DNA of 64,000 nucleotides from Jannaschia seohaensis. GTDB taxonomy: Bacteria; Pseudomonadota; Alphaproteobacteria; Rhodobacterales; Rhodobacteraceae. The position numbers and the translations under genes were made by a program. The notes beneath the pieces are model-generated. The model searched no databases. It had not been told where the DNA came from and was given only the letters and a program-made list of their open reading frames with translations. How positions within the stretch are numbered: position 1 is the first letter of the stretch; every line of letters begins with the position of its first letter. Positions 63,757 through 64,000 of the stretch are shown here, piece by piece. The DNA lies in contig NZ_UETC01000001.1 of NCBI RefSeq assembly GCF_900116765.1, forward strand, positions 310,001 through 374,000, in the 5' to 3' direction.

Positions 63757-63815
63757 GTCCTTCTTCTGGCCGAAAATACTCCGGGGGGGCCCGCAGGGCC
63801 GGGGGCAGCGCCCCC
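63757..63815 (-). repeat. Dispersed hairpin-plus-core repeat, copy 6
   Basis: Core on the minus strand: CCCCCCCGGAGTATTTTCGG and CCAGAAGAAGG (63788-63758). The hairpin GGGGGC-agc-GCCCCC lies at 63801-63815. The AGAAGAAGG end faces the 3' end of cobH, 31 bp after its stop. Confidence 0.8.
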
Positions 63816-63879
63816 CTCCGCCCCCACCGCGAACACTGTCCCATCCGCGGCGCGCATCCCGAGCATCAAGGACTGACCC

Positions 63880-64000
63880 ATGTCTGACGCGCCCTGGCTC
63901 CATATCGTCGGCATCGGCGAGGACGGGCTGGCGGGCCTCAGCCCCGCCGCGCGCACCGTGGTTGAGACCGCCGAGATCATCGTCGGCGGCGACCGCCATC
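63880..64000 (+). CDS. cobL: Precorrin-6Y C5,15-methyltransferase (decarboxylating), 5' end only
   Basis: The first 40 codons are inside the window: MSDAPWLHIVGIGEDGLAGL then SPAARTVVETAEIIVGGDRH. The GIGEDG block and GGDRH are typical of the CobL/CbiE methylase start. Position after cobH fits. The rest lies beyond the right edge. Confidence 0.82.
   Translation, partial: MSDAPWLHIVGIGEDGLAGLSPAARTVVETAEIIVGGDRH

Overview
The window is high-GC DNA (roughly 70% by eye). It reads as a chromosomal segment of an alphaproteobacterium of the Rhodobacterales (Roseobacter/Paracoccaceae group). The clues are a short HisG paired with HisZ, an aerobic-type cob cluster with a long CbiX, a VPLPA-CTERM protein, DUF6356, DUF6732 and DUF2798 proteins, and a paaABCDE set with PaaR. 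Genes are packed with many 1-8 nt start/stop overlaps. I saw no rRNA, tRNA, CRISPR array, transposase or prophage module.

Layout. (1) 1-5800: a sugar ABC transporter (permease running off the left edge, Tat-exported binding protein, divergent ATPase) with a FucU/RbsD mutarotase and a ribokinase; two related palindromes mark a probable shared operator. (2) 5945-9548: minus-strand group of an ATP-grasp protein, RidA, GDPD, FemAB-like acyltransferase and pterin dehydratase. (3) 10090-12249: dapD and a YcaQ-type DNA glycosylase. (4) 12350-22915: a phenylacetate catabolism cluster (thiolase pseudogene, paaABCDE, paaR, paaK, paaI, paaZ, paaX). PaaK activates phenylacetate to the CoA ester, PaaABCDE epoxidises the ring, and PaaZ opens the ring and oxidises the aldehyde. 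paaF, paaG and paaH are not in the window, and the only thiolase is broken. (5) 23149-30394: rluE-like, polA, a VPLPA-CTERM protein, an HlyIII membrane protein and a hybrid histidine kinase. (6) 30493-35226: arginase plus ornithine cyclodeaminase, two Lrp regulators each with its own palindrome, and an M20 amidohydrolase. (7) 35231-41060: an RTX metalloprotease and dnaE. (8) 41224-51318: xdhABC with a BMP-type nucleoside ABC transporter and a potassium channel in one overlapping operon, a purine salvage/catabolism unit ended by a strong terminator. (9) 51372-58382: an EF-hand mini-protein, aldo/keto reductase, FAD oxidoreductase, methyltransferase, hisG, hisZ, hisS and slyX. (10) 58383-64000: a decayed endosialidase-chaperone fragment, P450, HIT protein, DUF3750, and the start of a cobalamin operon (DUF6732, cbiX, cobH, cobL).

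The most unusual signals run across genes. A dispersed hairpin-plus-core repeat occurs six times (plus one degenerate copy), twice in frame inside xdhA and xdhB; a different palindromic element lies in frame inside dnaE. hisS carries an approximately 260-bp low-GC segment with foreign codon use. The paaA-paaB spacer is about 740 bp and holds a degenerate DUF3291 reading frame. Function calls rest on recognised motifs and family resemblance read by eye; no database search was run.
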